Shown: positions 45,992 to 55,713, counted from the first letter of the stretch. The stretch is DNA of 64,000 nt from an uncultured Clostridium sp. (GCA_900555835.1 USMK01000007.1:1-64000), one strand, 5' to 3'. Made by a program: numbers and translations. The notes: a model not told the origin generated them from the letters alone.

Positions 45992-48355
45992 TTAATTAGC
46001 ATTTGGCTTAATATCTTCATCTATTATTTTTTCCATTGTTTCTATAACTCTTTCATTTGGATCTTGTTCGTCATAATTTTCTTTGCTATATATACTTCTC
46101 ATTGCATGCAATGCCTGTACATATTGACGTTCAGATTTATTTTGAATATTTTTTATATTTTCGCTATTCATTCCCAAATATTCTCTCGCTTGTTGTATGT
46201 CTGCTTTCTTATCATATTTAGCATTATCTTTATGATTGCTAAATGCAGTTGCTAGTGTTCTTTCATTATTTTTCATATCTATATCTTTTAATTTTTGTTC
46301 TAATTCTTCTTTTTTCTCAATAAATGTATTTCCTGCACTAGTTTCAACATAATTTTCTATTTTTTGTCCTACAGCAGCAGCACCAATTGTTGTTGCAATA
46401 TCTTGCCCTCCAAGTCCAGCAAGAGATGCGCCAATTACACCACCAGCAATTCCCAGGTCTGAGCCTTTCTTATAAATTCCCTTCCCAGCTGCCCAACCGA
46501 TTTTTCCCAATCCTTTTACTCCATCTTTTAATCCTTCCCAATCAGATTGAGGTTTATTATTTTTTACATCTGGCATTGGTACATCAGCAATTGGACCATT
46601 AGTAGCTTGTGCTTGCTGTGCACTTGCAGTATTTTGAACAGGTATTGTTCCAATTTTCCCCATTATTCTATTTCTTGGCATTGTATTTCCCATTAAATCA
46701 TCATAGTCAGATGCTCCAGCTAAATTAGCTTGATTTATTTTTCTATCCATTTCTTCTTGCGGAGTACTCATTGTAGATTGATAATCTTCATAAGCTCCTG
46801 CACCACTACTTAATTGTTCATTTAATCTGTTTGAAGCATTCACTGCAGTTGCAGTACTAGCCCCGGCAACTGCGGCACTTGCATTACTTGCCGCAATATT
46901 ATTCTTTGCTACTAAACTACTTGCCTGTGATTTTGCTTTACTCATATTAGCCATTGCAGCTTTTCCATTTGTTGCTACTCTTGCAACCTTTTCTTTTCCT
47001 GGTTTTAACTTACCATATGCAGAAGATAAAACAGCTGCTGTTGCTAATGCACTTCCTGTTGATTTTGAATCTATTCCAAATATTTTCTTTATTAAATCTT
47101 CTGCTTGTAATATAAAGAACATCGTTATTATAACAATCATTGATGCAGCTAATGTTCCAGAACTTTGCAACATTTTCATTGAAATTGAGACAAATGCTAC
47201 ATAAATTATACAATGGAATGGTTGTATTAAAACATTATGCATAAATTCTTTAAACCAAGATGAAAACGCTTCTGCTTTTCCATTTCCAACTTTATCTATT
47301 GAATATGTTATTGTTATAATTGGTGATATTAGTATTAAAAAAGCAATTGTAATCATACGTTTTACATACATTATCAAGAATATAAATGTTAAAGCTACAA
47401 TACATACATAAACTATTGCAGAACTCCATCCAATTGTAGCTAATGGAGTAAAACTTTTTAATACTAACACATTTATATAATTGCTCATCCATGTAGAATT
47501 ATTATCTAAATTAAGTGCCTTATTCTGAGCACTATATAAAGCATCTACAAATACATTATTAACATTTATAACAATTATAATTAAATAGTGTAATAAAAAC
47601 ACCATCGCTAAACTCACAAACCAATTTACAAGCATTTTTTTATAATCTTTCTTAGTTTCTGGGTTTGAAGCTAATACCATTCTTATTCCTATATAAACAA
47701 GAACACATAAAAGAATAATTATTGCCATTGTTCTTAATGTCATATACCAATTTGCAACACTTTGTTTTAGTAATTTAATAGGATTATCATTTCCAGGCAA
47801 GTTCTTCTGATTACTTGCTGGTCCAAATGTTGATAAATTAAAGAAATTTATATCTGTTATTGCTAATCTATTAAATAAAATATCTCCTGGTGTAATTACT
47901 GAAAAAGTCCCACCATTATTTACCGTTCCAGCACTTTCACCAACAACTGTTGCTAAAAATTGAAACACACCACCAACAATTACTACTTTTACTTTCTCAA
48001 AATAAGTAAATATTCCAACCAAACCATCTAATATTACAGTTTTATCCATACTATTAGCAACAGCCATTTCTGCATCTAATCCATCAGAAGAAACATTAAG
48101 CTTTTTTATGGCTTCTTTCACTTCAGCAGACTCATTATAAGTTGTAGACTGTTTACCACTACCACTACCACTACTAGTGGTTTGAGTTTGTACATCCACT
48201 TTTTGATTTTGTGTTGCCTCTTGTTCATAATCTGTATCACTTTTCGTATAGTCATCTTCGTCAGTTGCAAAAGATAGATTTGAAAATATAAAATTAAACA
48301 TCATTATACTAATTATTGAGAATAATAGTATTCTTTTTACATCTTTTTTTATCAT
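45992..48355 (-). CDS. VirB6/TrbL-like polytopic membrane protein
   Basis: 787 residues from the ATG after TGAGG. Signal-like N-terminus, Ser/Gln-rich linker, then several membrane helices (about 95-420: NWYMTLRTMAIIILLCVLVYIGIRM, LVNWFVSLAMVFLLHYLII and others), and a long Ala/Asn-rich, cytoplasmic-type tail with helical segments. The YIGIRM...KKDYKKML...W pattern is shared with the next protein and with VirB6/TrbL-like channel proteins of Gram-positive conjugation systems. Confidence 0.72.
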   Translation of the reverse strand: MIKKDVKRILLFSIISIMMFNFIFSNLSFATDEDDYTKSDTDYEQEATQNQKVDVQTQTTSSGSGSGKQSTTYNESAEVKEAIKKLNVSSDGLDAEMAVANSMDKTVILDGLVGIFTYFEKVKVVIVGGVFQFLATVVGESAGTVNNGGTFSVITPGDILFNRLAITDINFFNLSTFGPASNQKNLPGNDNPIKLLKQSVANWYMTLRTMAIIILLCVLVYIGIRMVLASNPETKKDYKKMLVNWFVSLAMVFLLHYLIIIVINVNNVFVDALYSAQNKALNLDNNSTWMSNYINVLVLKSFTPLATIGWSSAIVYVCIVALTFIFLIMYVKRMITIAFLILISPIITITYSIDKVGNGKAEAFSSWFKEFMHNVLIQPFHCIIYVAFVSISMKMLQSSGTLAASMIVIITMFFILQAEDLIKKIFGIDSKSTGSALATAAVLSSAYGKLKPGKEKVARVATNGKAAMANMSKAKSQASSLVAKNNIAASNASAAVAGASTATAVNASNRLNEQLSSGAGAYEDYQSTMSTPQEEMDRKINQANLAGASDYDDLMGNTMPRNRIMGKIGTIPVQNTASAQQAQATNGPIADVPMPDVKNNKPQSDWEGLKDGVKGLGKIGWAAGKGIYKKGSDLGIAGGVIGASLAGLGGQDIATTIGAAAVGQKIENYVETSAGNTFIEKKEELEQKLKDIDMKNNERTLATAFSNHKDNAKYDKKADIQQAREYLGMNSENIKNIQNKSERQYVQALHAMRSIYSKENYDEQDPNERVIETMEKIIDEDIKPNAN

Positions 48356-48369
48356 ATTAAACCTCATTT

Positions 48370-49557
48370 TTATACTGATTTGTTCAAATTAAATAGTTTA
48401 TTTACTACATCTTCACCTTTTGTTAATGCTAGGAAGAATAATATTGCTATTATTGGTGCTTTTTCGGCTATTGCTGATGCTGAATATATAAATATTGCAT
48501 ACATAAATGCCTGTACAGCTTGCATAAATACATTACCTAAAAATAAACTTACCCATGCTGTATATGCCTGTGCTTTTCCATCTCCCACTTTATCTATTGC
48601 GTATGTTACTGTTATAAGTGGTGCTATGATTATTAAAAATGCTACTGTTAATAATCTTTTAAAATATATCCAAAAGAAATATATTTCAAAAACTACCATT
48701 ACCCAGTATGTTATTACATATAATAATACAGACCATATACTTTCTTTTGTATCAAATATTCCTATTGATTTACTAATAATGTTTACTTCCATATTGTTTT
48801 CTACAAGTGATGATGGTATTAAAGAAATTAACAAGTTATTAGCTCTCAATATTATTATCATTCCATAATGCAATAAGAATAATAATACAAATCCTACTAT
48901 CCAATCTTTAAACATTTTTTTATATTCAGCTTTTGCTTCCATAGTAGAAGATATTGCCATTCTTATTCCAATATAAATTAGTACCGCAATACTTGCGATT
49001 TGAGCGATCAAAAATGTCGTTTGATACCAAGTTGCAACTGATTGTCTAAAATCAGTACTTAATTTTGAATTTGTATTTTGTACATCGAAAAAATCAACAT
49101 TTAGCAAAGGAATTTTATTAAATACAGCTTTTTCTATTGTAAACCAATTTACTTTTGTAGCATCAAATGCTTCTGTTAAACTTCCTGCAACCGTTTCATT
49201 GTCACCTTTAACCGCAAATGCCATCATTAATTGTAGTCCATATGGAGGAAAGCAAAATATCTTCGCTATAATTTTTACAATAACCCCTGCATAATTTCCT
49301 GGTTCTGATGTTTGTGTACCTCCAACGCTTGTAACTGTTCCATTCTTATCAGTTGATACATTTACACTTGTATTTTCTACTTCCTTTTGGTTAAGTGATT
49401 TAATCTCATTTCTTGCTGTTTGGCTAGCACCTTTCCCTGTACTACTGGCCGTCGTATTTGTTGTATTGTTTCCATTAGTCGCATAAATACTACTTGGAAG
49501 GAGTGCATTAAACATAAGAATTGCTATTAAAAATGATAATATTAACTTTTTCTTCAT
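48370..49557 (-). CDS. VirB6-like membrane protein, paralogue of the preceding protein
   Basis: 395 residues. Signal-like N-terminus, Thr/Asn-rich linker, and about six helices with YIGIRMAISSTMEAKAEYKKMFKDWIV, closely parallel to YIGIRMVLAS...KKDYKKMLVNW in the 45992 gene. Both have TYAIDKVGDGKA- or TYSIDKVGNGKA-type loops, indicating duplication. It lacks the long cytoplasmic tail. The start is set at the ATG with GGAAGG upstream rather than the GTG nine bases earlier. Confidence 0.75.
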   Translation of the reverse strand: MKKKLILSFLIAILMFNALLPSSIYATNGNNTTNTTASSTGKGASQTARNEIKSLNQKEVENTSVNVSTDKNGTVTSVGGTQTSEPGNYAGVIVKIIAKIFCFPPYGLQLMMAFAVKGDNETVAGSLTEAFDATKVNWFTIEKAVFNKIPLLNVDFFDVQNTNSKLSTDFRQSVATWYQTTFLIAQIASIAVLIYIGIRMAISSTMEAKAEYKKMFKDWIVGFVLLFLLHYGMIIILRANNLLISLIPSSLVENNMEVNIISKSIGIFDTKESIWSVLLYVITYWVMVVFEIYFFWIYFKRLLTVAFLIIIAPLITVTYAIDKVGDGKAQAYTAWVSLFLGNVFMQAVQAFMYAIFIYSASAIAEKAPIIAILFFLALTKGEDVVNKLFNLNKSV

Positions 49558-49581
49558 TACACACACCTTCCATTTTATTTT

Positions 49582-51534
49582 TTATTCCTTCAATTTATTT
49601 AAGTTTGTTTCTACGAACTCAAATTCTTTTTTCGTTGGTTTAATTGATATAATTGCTGTGTCTTCACCAACTTTTAGTAGTCCTTCACCTCTACTGCAAG
49701 TTGTTAAGAAATATGCTTCACCTTCACTTAGTTTAAATACTTCTTTTATATAATCAATTTCTGATTTATCTTGTGCTAAGAATAATTTTGTATCTGATGA
49801 TGTAAGTACGGCTTGTACTTCTGCTTTTTCATAGAAATCTTGGAATTTCTGTGAAATTACGGCAAGTGATACATTTCTTTTTCTGGCACGTCTTGCCATT
49901 GTGTTTAAGAAATCTACTGCTTCTGGATAAGGAAGCAACATCCAAGCTTCGTCAACTAGCACTCTTTTTTTAGCAGCTTTTGATTTATCTTCACTATTTT
50001 TCTTTACATATTTTTCCCATATCCAAGAAAGTAATATTTGTTGTGCAAGTGGTCTTGCAAATCTTTCTTCTAGTCCAGATATATCTAGGTTTATAAATGG
50101 TACACCATCTAATAATTCGAAAGTAGATTGTCCATCAAAATATGCCATCTGTCCATCAAATTCCCTTACATATTGTTTCATAACCTTTATTAAGTAACTG
50201 TAATGGAATCTATAATCTGGGTTGTCGTTTTTCTTAGCATTTTCTGTTAATGTTTTGTACCAAGAGCCTATTGTTGGCATTTCTTTTTTAGTTCTTCCTA
50301 GGAAGTTTCTATTTACTATTGGTCCTTCATTTACATATAAACTTTCTATGTTATTTGTTATTCCGTGTGCAGCATATTCTTGTGCTACTGATTCTGCTAT
50401 AATCTGTTTTGTAAGTTCGTTTACTTCTTGGCTTCTTGTACTACCTCTTGCCATTGTAAGTAATGCCTGTGTTACGTCTTCTACTTTATTTTCAACATTT
50501 AACATTACTCTTTCTTTTCCTGTTATTTCGTCTTTTACAACTTCTGGCTCTATATCAAATAAATTGATAACTGTTTTTGAGTTAGGGCTTATTGTTACAT
50601 TTATTCCACCTAGTGCTTCTGCAACTACACCATACTCACCCTCGGCATCTAGTGCTAAGCTTTCAATTCCCATTAAAACAGAAGAACGAGCAGTTAAAGT
50701 TTTTATTGTAACACCTTTACCAGCACCAGACTTTCCAAATACAACCATATTATAGTTTGTAAGTGTTGGGCTGAAATTATCAAATAATATTGGTAATCCT
50801 GTTTGTCTATTGAATGCAAGTGGTATTCCTTTATCATGTCCAACCTCTGACGTAAAGAATGGGAATACTGTTGCCATTGAGCTTCTATCAAATGTATGAG
50901 TTTTCTTTACCTTGTTATCATTATAAGGCATATTAGATCTAAATGCTTCATCTTGAATTGCCCATGCAGGTTTTATTCCTATCAAAGTTTTAGACATCTC
51001 AGATGCTAAAAGCTCTGTATATTTATCTAGTTCGTCTAAGCTATAAGCAAACAATGTACAAATTATTGAAGATTCAAATAATTTGTTAAATCCAGCAGCA
51101 ATCTCGTCTCTTAGTGCTTCTGCTTCTGCCCTTTTTTGTGCTAATATTCTCTCTCTGTTTATATCGCCTCTATCTAAGGCAACAATTCTTTCAGATTCTA
51201 GTTCATTTATTTTTCTGTTCAAATCTGTTTGAGAAGAACTTTCACTTACAGGATTTATAAACACAGAAACATTTATATCTCCAAATGTATACATACTTCT
51301 TAAAAATTCAGGGAATGTACACATTCTTGGAATTGTTGTAACAAGCATGCTTCTTGCATATCTTGTTGTACTAGATGTTATCTCTAAATGATTTAAATGG
51401 CTTGCATCAACTCCTGCTGGTGCAATTAAATCTTTTATTGTTTTAGCACTTCTTGTTATAAAACTTTCATTTTTATATTCTGTTTGAACAATTTGCTCTG
51501 GCATATTCTTTTTATTTCTTTTGTCTTTTCTCAT
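49582..51534 (-). CDS. VirB4/TraE-family secretion ATPase
   Basis: 650 residues. Walker A is VVFGKSGAGKGVTIK, and Walker B is KRVLVDEAWMLL; the motifs LALDAEGEY, ARRARKRNVSLAVISQ and SSDTKLFLAQD are typical of VirB4/TrsE. It energises pilin extraction and substrate transfer in type IV secretion. Part of the usual N-terminal VirB4 domain seems to be encoded by the upstream gene at 51567. Confidence 0.9.
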   Translation of the reverse strand: MRKDKRNKKNMPEQIVQTEYKNESFITRSAKTIKDLIAPAGVDASHLNHLEITSSTTRYARSMLVTTIPRMCTFPEFLRSMYTFGDINVSVFINPVSESSSQTDLNRKINELESERIVALDRGDINRERILAQKRAEAEALRDEIAAGFNKLFESSIICTLFAYSLDELDKYTELLASEMSKTLIGIKPAWAIQDEAFRSNMPYNDNKVKKTHTFDRSSMATVFPFFTSEVGHDKGIPLAFNRQTGLPILFDNFSPTLTNYNMVVFGKSGAGKGVTIKTLTARSSVLMGIESLALDAEGEYGVVAEALGGINVTISPNSKTVINLFDIEPEVVKDEITGKERVMLNVENKVEDVTQALLTMARGSTRSQEVNELTKQIIAESVAQEYAAHGITNNIESLYVNEGPIVNRNFLGRTKKEMPTIGSWYKTLTENAKKNDNPDYRFHYSYLIKVMKQYVREFDGQMAYFDGQSTFELLDGVPFINLDISGLEERFARPLAQQILLSWIWEKYVKKNSEDKSKAAKKRVLVDEAWMLLPYPEAVDFLNTMARRARKRNVSLAVISQKFQDFYEKAEVQAVLTSSDTKLFLAQDKSEIDYIKEVFKLSEGEAYFLTTCSRGEGLLKVGEDTAIISIKPTKKEFEFVETNLNKLKE

Positions 51535-51566
51535 TACACTTTCTCCTCCTAAAATATTGGAATTAG

Positions 51567-52784
51567 TTATTTTTCTTCTTCGTTACTTTCTACTTTCTTT
51601 TTTCTTCCTCTTTTTTTCTTTGGAGGTTCTTCGTTTTCTATTTCTTCTTCCTCTTCTGCTTCTCCATTTATTTCTTTTTTCACTCTTTCATATAAATCAT
51701 CATCCATTTGAGATTTATATTCTTCTACTAATTCTAATGCTTTGTCTTTTACTTTTTGTTTTCTTTTAGCTTGTTCTTCTAGCTCTTTTTCTCTTTTCTT
51801 ATCAGCTGCTACAATGCTTTCTGTTGCTAAATCAACAGCTTCTAAATTGATTTTTTCTTCAAGTTTTTCTTGTTTCTTTTTAAATACATCTTTTGCAGTA
51901 TTATATAAAGAATCATATTCTGCATCTAATGCTTTTGAAAGTTGTAATAATTCTGAATCATCTCTGTTATATGCTATGTATAAAAGTTCTGCTAGTTCTT
52001 CTGATGTTAAAATTTTTCCTGTTACTTCTGATGCTGCAAGTGATCTCATAACAGATTGACTTCTTGTGAATAACTCTTGGAAACATAGGTCGTCAATTTC
52101 TTCTTTTGAATAATTTGAAATTGAACCATTTTCAGAAGCATAATATGAAACTATCACATATGTTTTTTGTTGTAGTACGTTTTTATTTAAGCTCATTCTT
52201 CCAATATAATCTGCAATGTCTGCTCCATATTCTAATACGTTTTCTTTTCTTCTTTCTTCATATTTTAATTTTTCATATAAAGCAGTATTACCTTGAAGTT
52301 TTGCTGTATTCATTTTGGATCTTATATTTTCAACTTCTGTTTTCATATTTTTAACTCTATCTTTGTAGCCATCAATTATATCTTTTAAATTCAAACTTCT
52401 TGTTTGAACATATAATTGAATTGGAAATCTTAATGTGTTTAAGAATTGAACAAATCCTTGTTCAACTGCCATTTTTTCGTCTTCTGACATCAAATCATAA
52501 TTTACACCTTGGCATTGTAATATCATTACATATTGTGTTCTGTTTTTTCTAATTATCATATTATCTTTTATTTCATCGAAATCCATAAACTTCTCAATAG
52601 CTTCTCTTGGAAGTCCAGTTGCTACTGTCGAAGTATACTCTGACGAAGATTTACTAGAACTTTTTATTTCTGCATTTTTATTATTTTTGTTTCTATAAAC
52701 TACTGCAAAATATATCAAAACTAATGAAACTATTATAAAAACCAATACAACTAAAATTATATTAAGTATATTTATCAAATCCAT
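51567..52784 (-). CDS. VirB4 N-terminal-like membrane protein (TraC/TrsD-like)
   Basis: 405 residues: a membrane helix (about 8-30), then IRKNRTQYVMILQCQGVNYDLMS and LRFPIQLYVQTRSLNL, which resemble the VirB4 N-terminal beta region found as a separate TraC/TrsD-like gene in Gram-positive elements. A long coiled coil follows (about 150-380), with a highly charged Lys/Glu tail (KKKRGRKKK). Probably docks VirB4 to the membrane. Confidence 0.7.
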   Translation of the reverse strand: MDLINILNIILVVLVFIIVSLVLIYFAVVYRNKNNKNAEIKSSSKSSSEYTSTVATGLPREAIEKFMDFDEIKDNMIIRKNRTQYVMILQCQGVNYDLMSEDEKMAVEQGFVQFLNTLRFPIQLYVQTRSLNLKDIIDGYKDRVKNMKTEVENIRSKMNTAKLQGNTALYEKLKYEERRKENVLEYGADIADYIGRMSLNKNVLQQKTYVIVSYYASENGSISNYSKEEIDDLCFQELFTRSQSVMRSLAASEVTGKILTSEELAELLYIAYNRDDSELLQLSKALDAEYDSLYNTAKDVFKKKQEKLEEKINLEAVDLATESIVAADKKREKELEEQAKRKQKVKDKALELVEEYKSQMDDDLYERVKKEINGEAEEEEEIENEEPPKKKRGRKKKVESNEEEK

Positions 52785-52787
52785 TTG

Positions 52788-53123
52788 CTATTTTTCCTCC
52801 TTTGTATACACATAAATTTTCTTATTTGCTCTAAATTTTATGTATCTTAGTATTATTTCACTAACTGGTTCTCCACCAACTTTTTTTGTAAATGGTAATC
52901 CAGCTACTGTTGGTATTTTAAAAGTTCCAATTGCAAATCCTAGTAAAGCCATTCCTGCCATTGTGATAACTCCTGCCATCCCTATTCCTAATGCAGCAAA
53001 TATAAGATAGAATATCAAACCTACTGCTGCACCTATGGCTGTTGTAATCAATGATTTTACTGAAAATATTACAAGAATTCTAGTTTCTCCTCCCAAATCA
53101 CGTGGGATATAATATGAACCCAT
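52788..53123 (-). CDS. PrgI-family protein (VirB3-like)
   Basis: 111 residues: YIPRDLGGETRILV at the N-terminus, two adjacent membrane helices (about 22-75), then FKIPTVAGLPFTKKVGGEPVSEII and a basic tail. This is the PrgI layout, always near VirB4 in Gram-positive conjugation systems. Confidence 0.85.
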   Translation of the reverse strand: MGSYYIPRDLGGETRILVIFSVKSLITTAIGAAVGLIFYLIFAALGIGMAGVITMAGMALLGFAIGTFKIPTVAGLPFTKKVGGEPVSEIILRYIKFRANKKIYVYTKEEK

Positions 53124-53143
53124 TAGATTCCCTCCTTAGTTAT

Positions 53144-53533
53144 TTAAAAAATCTCTTCAAAGAAATTGTATGCTATTCTCCAAATTGTAAATGCACCAAA
53201 TATTACGATACCTGAAATTACAAGTCCAATTAGTTGTTGTTTTAATTTTCCTCTTTCTTCTGGTTGTGCTTTCATATATTTTATACCTAATAGCATTATT
53301 GCTCCAAACAATACAGCTACACCTACGGCAGTAAGCATTTGTCCAATAGGTAAAACAGCATTTATTATTTGGTCTTGACTTATTAAAGTTTGTTTTGAAC
53401 CAGCTTGTTCAAAATTATCAGCTGATTGTTTTATTGAATCCCAAGTCAAGCTTGATGAAGCTTCTATTGTTGTTGTAAAGACAATTCCTACTAAGAATAA
53501 TAAAATTAATCCAATTTTAAAACTTTTTTTCAT
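53144..53533 (-). CDS. VirB2-like pilin-type membrane protein 4
   Basis: 129 residues from the ATG after GAGGTGAG. Signal peptide (1-27), a short loop, two membrane helices (about 60-85 and 98-122) joined by KYMKAQPEERGKLKQQ. It has the same plan as the three genes upstream, but is more divergent. VirB2 subunits form the transfer channel or pilus. Confidence 0.75.
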   Translation of the reverse strand: MKKSFKIGLILLFLVGIVFTTTIEASSSLTWDSIKQSADNFEQAGSKQTLISQDQIINAVLPIGQMLTAVGVAVLFGAIMLLGIKYMKAQPEERGKLKQQLIGLVISGIVIFGAFTIWRIAYNFFEEIF

Positions 53534-53679
53534 TTTTCTCACCTCATTCACACGCAAAAACACTTATAATTAATAATATTATACTTCATTTTCCTCCATA
53601 TTTCAACAATAACTTTTAATAATATTCATTATTTTTAAAATGTAATCTTATTGTAACAAAACTGAAACAAAGAAAAAGC

Positions 53680-53718
53680 ATATTAATTCTTACGCAAATA
53701 AGAACTTAATATGCTTTT
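53680..53718 (-). terminator. Terminator after the third VirB2-like gene
   Basis: AAAGCATATTAA / TTAATATGCTTT with extra pairing of TTCTTA / TAAGAA, followed on the minus strand by T-rich bases. It separates pilin 3 from pilin 4 and the rest. Confidence 0.8.
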
Positions 53719-53721
53719 TTA

Positions 53722-54087
53722 CTATTTTATCCAAGTTGACATACTTTGAATAAATCTTAATATATTTGCTGCTCCAAATACTAGAATTGAACCAATTAAA
53801 TATGGAATTGCCCTGTCTTTTAAAGAGGCTTTTTGATCTGGACTTGATGTCATATATTTTATTCCTATTATTACCAATGTAGCAACTGACATAAATACAG
53901 CAACTGTGTATATTACATTTATAATTTTTCCACTTGCCTGGCTAAGTGCACCAACTCCTGTTGGATTACTTATTCCTTGCAATTTACTTGTATCAATTTT
54001 TCCAGAAGCTAAACTAGCTGGTGTAATAATTGATATAAGTAACATTGCTATTATAATTATTGCTAATACTTGTTTTAATCTTTTCAT
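53722..54087 (-). CDS. VirB2-like pilin-type membrane protein 3
   Basis: 121 residues from the ATG spaced correctly from AGGTGG. Signal peptide, then VGALSQASGKIINVIYTVAVFM and IIGIKYMTSSPDQKASLKDRAIPYLIGSILVFGAANI as two helices with the family loop KYMTSSPDQKA. It is followed by a terminator. Confidence 0.8.
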   Translation of the reverse strand: MKRLKQVLAIIIIAMLLISIITPASLASGKIDTSKLQGISNPTGVGALSQASGKIINVIYTVAVFMSVATLVIIGIKYMTSSPDQKASLKDRAIPYLIGSILVFGAANILRFIQSMSTWIK

Positions 54088-54096
54088 ACATACCAC

Positions 54097-54474
54097 CTAC
54101 CCTAGTTTTCCTGTTATATTTTGAGAAACTTTCATAATTGCACTTGCAAGTTTTGGTGCTATAAATATTATGACTGCTCCAATTGCATATACTGTTGCAG
54201 TTTTTTTGTATTCAGCTTTTCCTTCTGGCGCTGACATCATATATTTTATTGCTATATATAAAAGCATCAATATAGCAATACCTGTTGCAATTATGTCTAA
54301 TACTCCCATTACTGTTTTTCCTGTTGACACAACTGAATTTGAAACACTTGTGTTTGTTTTCATATTATTTTGTATATCTCCAATTACACTTGTAGCTTCG
54401 ACAGTTGAAATAGTTATAAATAATAATATGATTAATGTACAAGAAATAATTTTTATTACATTTTTCTTCATCAT
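54097..54474 (-). CDS. VirB2-like pilin-type membrane protein 2
   Basis: 125 residues. Signal peptide (1-28), helices around 55-78 and 90-112, and the loop KYMMSAPEGKAEYKKTATVYAIGA. Very similar to pilins 1 and 3, and ten bases from pilin 3. Confidence 0.8.
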   Translation of the reverse strand: MMKKNVIKIISCTLIILLFITISTVEATSVIGDIQNNMKTNTSVSNSVVSTGKTVMGVLDIIATGIAILMLLYIAIKYMMSAPEGKAEYKKTATVYAIGAVIIFIAPKLASAIMKVSQNITGKLG

Positions 54475-54504
54475 TTAACCTTCCTCCTTTGGATATTAAA
54501 AAAC

Positions 54505-54535
54505 CCTTTTGACTAGAATTGTAAGTCAAAAGGAT
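54505..54535 (-). terminator. Terminator after the first VirB2-like gene
   Basis: CCTTTTGACT / AGTCAAAAGG, then GTTTTTTAAT on the minus strand. Confidence 0.85.
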
Positions 54536-54559
54536 TATTAATTACTTTTCTATATTCGC

Positions 54560-54913
54560 TTAAATTTCAACATTAGATGCCCAAGATTGGATTGCTGCTA
54601 AGATATTAACTGCGGCAAATAAGATTACTGCTGCTACAACATATATAATTGCACTTTTCTTTATTTCAGCTTTTCCTTCTGGTGCTGCTGTTAAGTATTT
54701 TATTGCAAGCACAATAAGCATTATAATAGCAATACCTGTACCAACCACTTGTACAATACCGATTACACTGTTAAACATATTTGTAACTCCTGTTGCATTA
54801 TTTGTATCTGGATTAAATGTACCTGGATCAACAGCTAATACTGGTGTTACTAATGCTCCTATTACTAATGCAGCTAACATTACAATTGAAATTATTTTTA
54901 TTGCTTTGTTCAT
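54560..54913 (-). CDS. VirB2-like pilin-type membrane protein 1
   Basis: 117 residues from the ATG after AAAGGAGG. Signal peptide (1-27), then helices joined by KYLTAAPEGKAEIKKSAIIYVV. First gene of the secretion region and followed by its own strong terminator, so it is probably transcribed far more than the downstream genes, as fits a main pilin. Confidence 0.82.
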   Translation of the reverse strand: MNKAIKIISIVMLAALVIGALVTPVLAVDPGTFNPDTNNATGVTNMFNSVIGIVQVVGTGIAIIMLIVLAIKYLTAAPEGKAEIKKSAIIYVVAAVILFAAVNILAAIQSWASNVEI

Positions 54914-55085
54914 TATATAATCCTCCTTTTTATTTTGGTTTGACTTTTTCTTCAATTATATTTCCATTATAACGTATTTTTTTCTAAAATGCAACATTTT
55001 GTTGTATATTTATTGTCTTTTTTATAACTTTTTATGTTTTTCCTTGCAAAAAACTCCTATTTATTGAATAAATCCGGAATCAAAT

Positions 55086-55114
55086 TTGCATTTTTGCACT
55101 TTTTATTGTATAAT
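55086..55114 (+). promoter_or_regulatory. Promoter of the orphan gene at 55183
   Basis: TTGCAT (55086-55091), 17 bases, TATAAT (55109-55114). Confidence 0.6.
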
Positions 55115-55182
55115 AGAATTATCTTTTAGAAACATTATATTGTGATTAGTGCATAATTATGCACTTTAAGGAGGAAATTATC

Positions 55183-55671
55183 ATGACAATTAAACAAGTT
55201 TTCCGGTCCGTTATCTTAGTTGCAGTATTTGCATTTGGTGTTTTTAATTTTGATATTAGCGTTAACAAAGACAATATCACAGTTGATTTTGGAACTAAGG
55301 TAGAAGCATCTGCCTGGAACAAAAACCGTGATAGAGTTATTGACCGTGCAGCTAGAAGAACTGAGTCCAAAATCAGAAATCGTGTTAATCGAGAAATCGA
55401 TAAAATCATTGATTTAACTGATCCTAACTCCCGAGCATATCGTGAGTTTAGTATGACACAGTTGTTCAATCGCTTGCCTTATGGCGAGACTAAGATTATC
55501 ATTACTGGCGCAAAAGCATCAACTTTGCGTAATATCGTAAACAAGAGCCATAATGCAGCAATTGTAGCAAATGTCTACAAAATTGGTCGCAATGGTGGAC
55601 GTGGCCCATTATGTGGGTTTGTCGTTTACAAGTCGGCCAACCCGGAGGAGGATTTGTACATCGAAGACTAA
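55183..55671 (+). CDS. Unrecognised secreted orphan protein with atypical codon use
   Basis: 162 residues from the ATG behind AAGGAGGAAA. A signal peptide or anchor (about 8-28) precedes an Arg-rich helical region (NRDRVIDRAARRTESKIRNRVNREID) and a C-terminal alpha/beta part ending PEEDLYIED. No family recognised. Arginine is written mostly CGT, CGC and CGA, unlike the AGA-rich neighbours. A CGG (codon 8, VFRSV) must be read in frame, since skipping the C gives a stop four codons later. With the 23145 gene it is likely foreign to this genome's coding style. Confidence 0.6.
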   Translation: MTIKQVFRSVILVAVFAFGVFNFDISVNKDNITVDFGTKVEASAWNKNRDRVIDRAARRTESKIRNRVNREIDKIIDLTDPNSRAYREFSMTQLFNRLPYGETKIIITGAKASTLRNIVNKSHNAAIVANVYKIGRNGGRGPLCGFVVYKSANPEEDLYIED

Positions 55672-55681
55672 TTCCTCCAAC

Positions 55682-55713
55682 TAAAAATCGCAACCTTTTG
55701 GGTTGCGATTTTT
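55682..55713 (+). terminator. Terminator of the orphan gene at 55183
   Basis: AAATCGCAACC / GGTTGCGATTT followed by TTTT. Confidence 0.88.
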
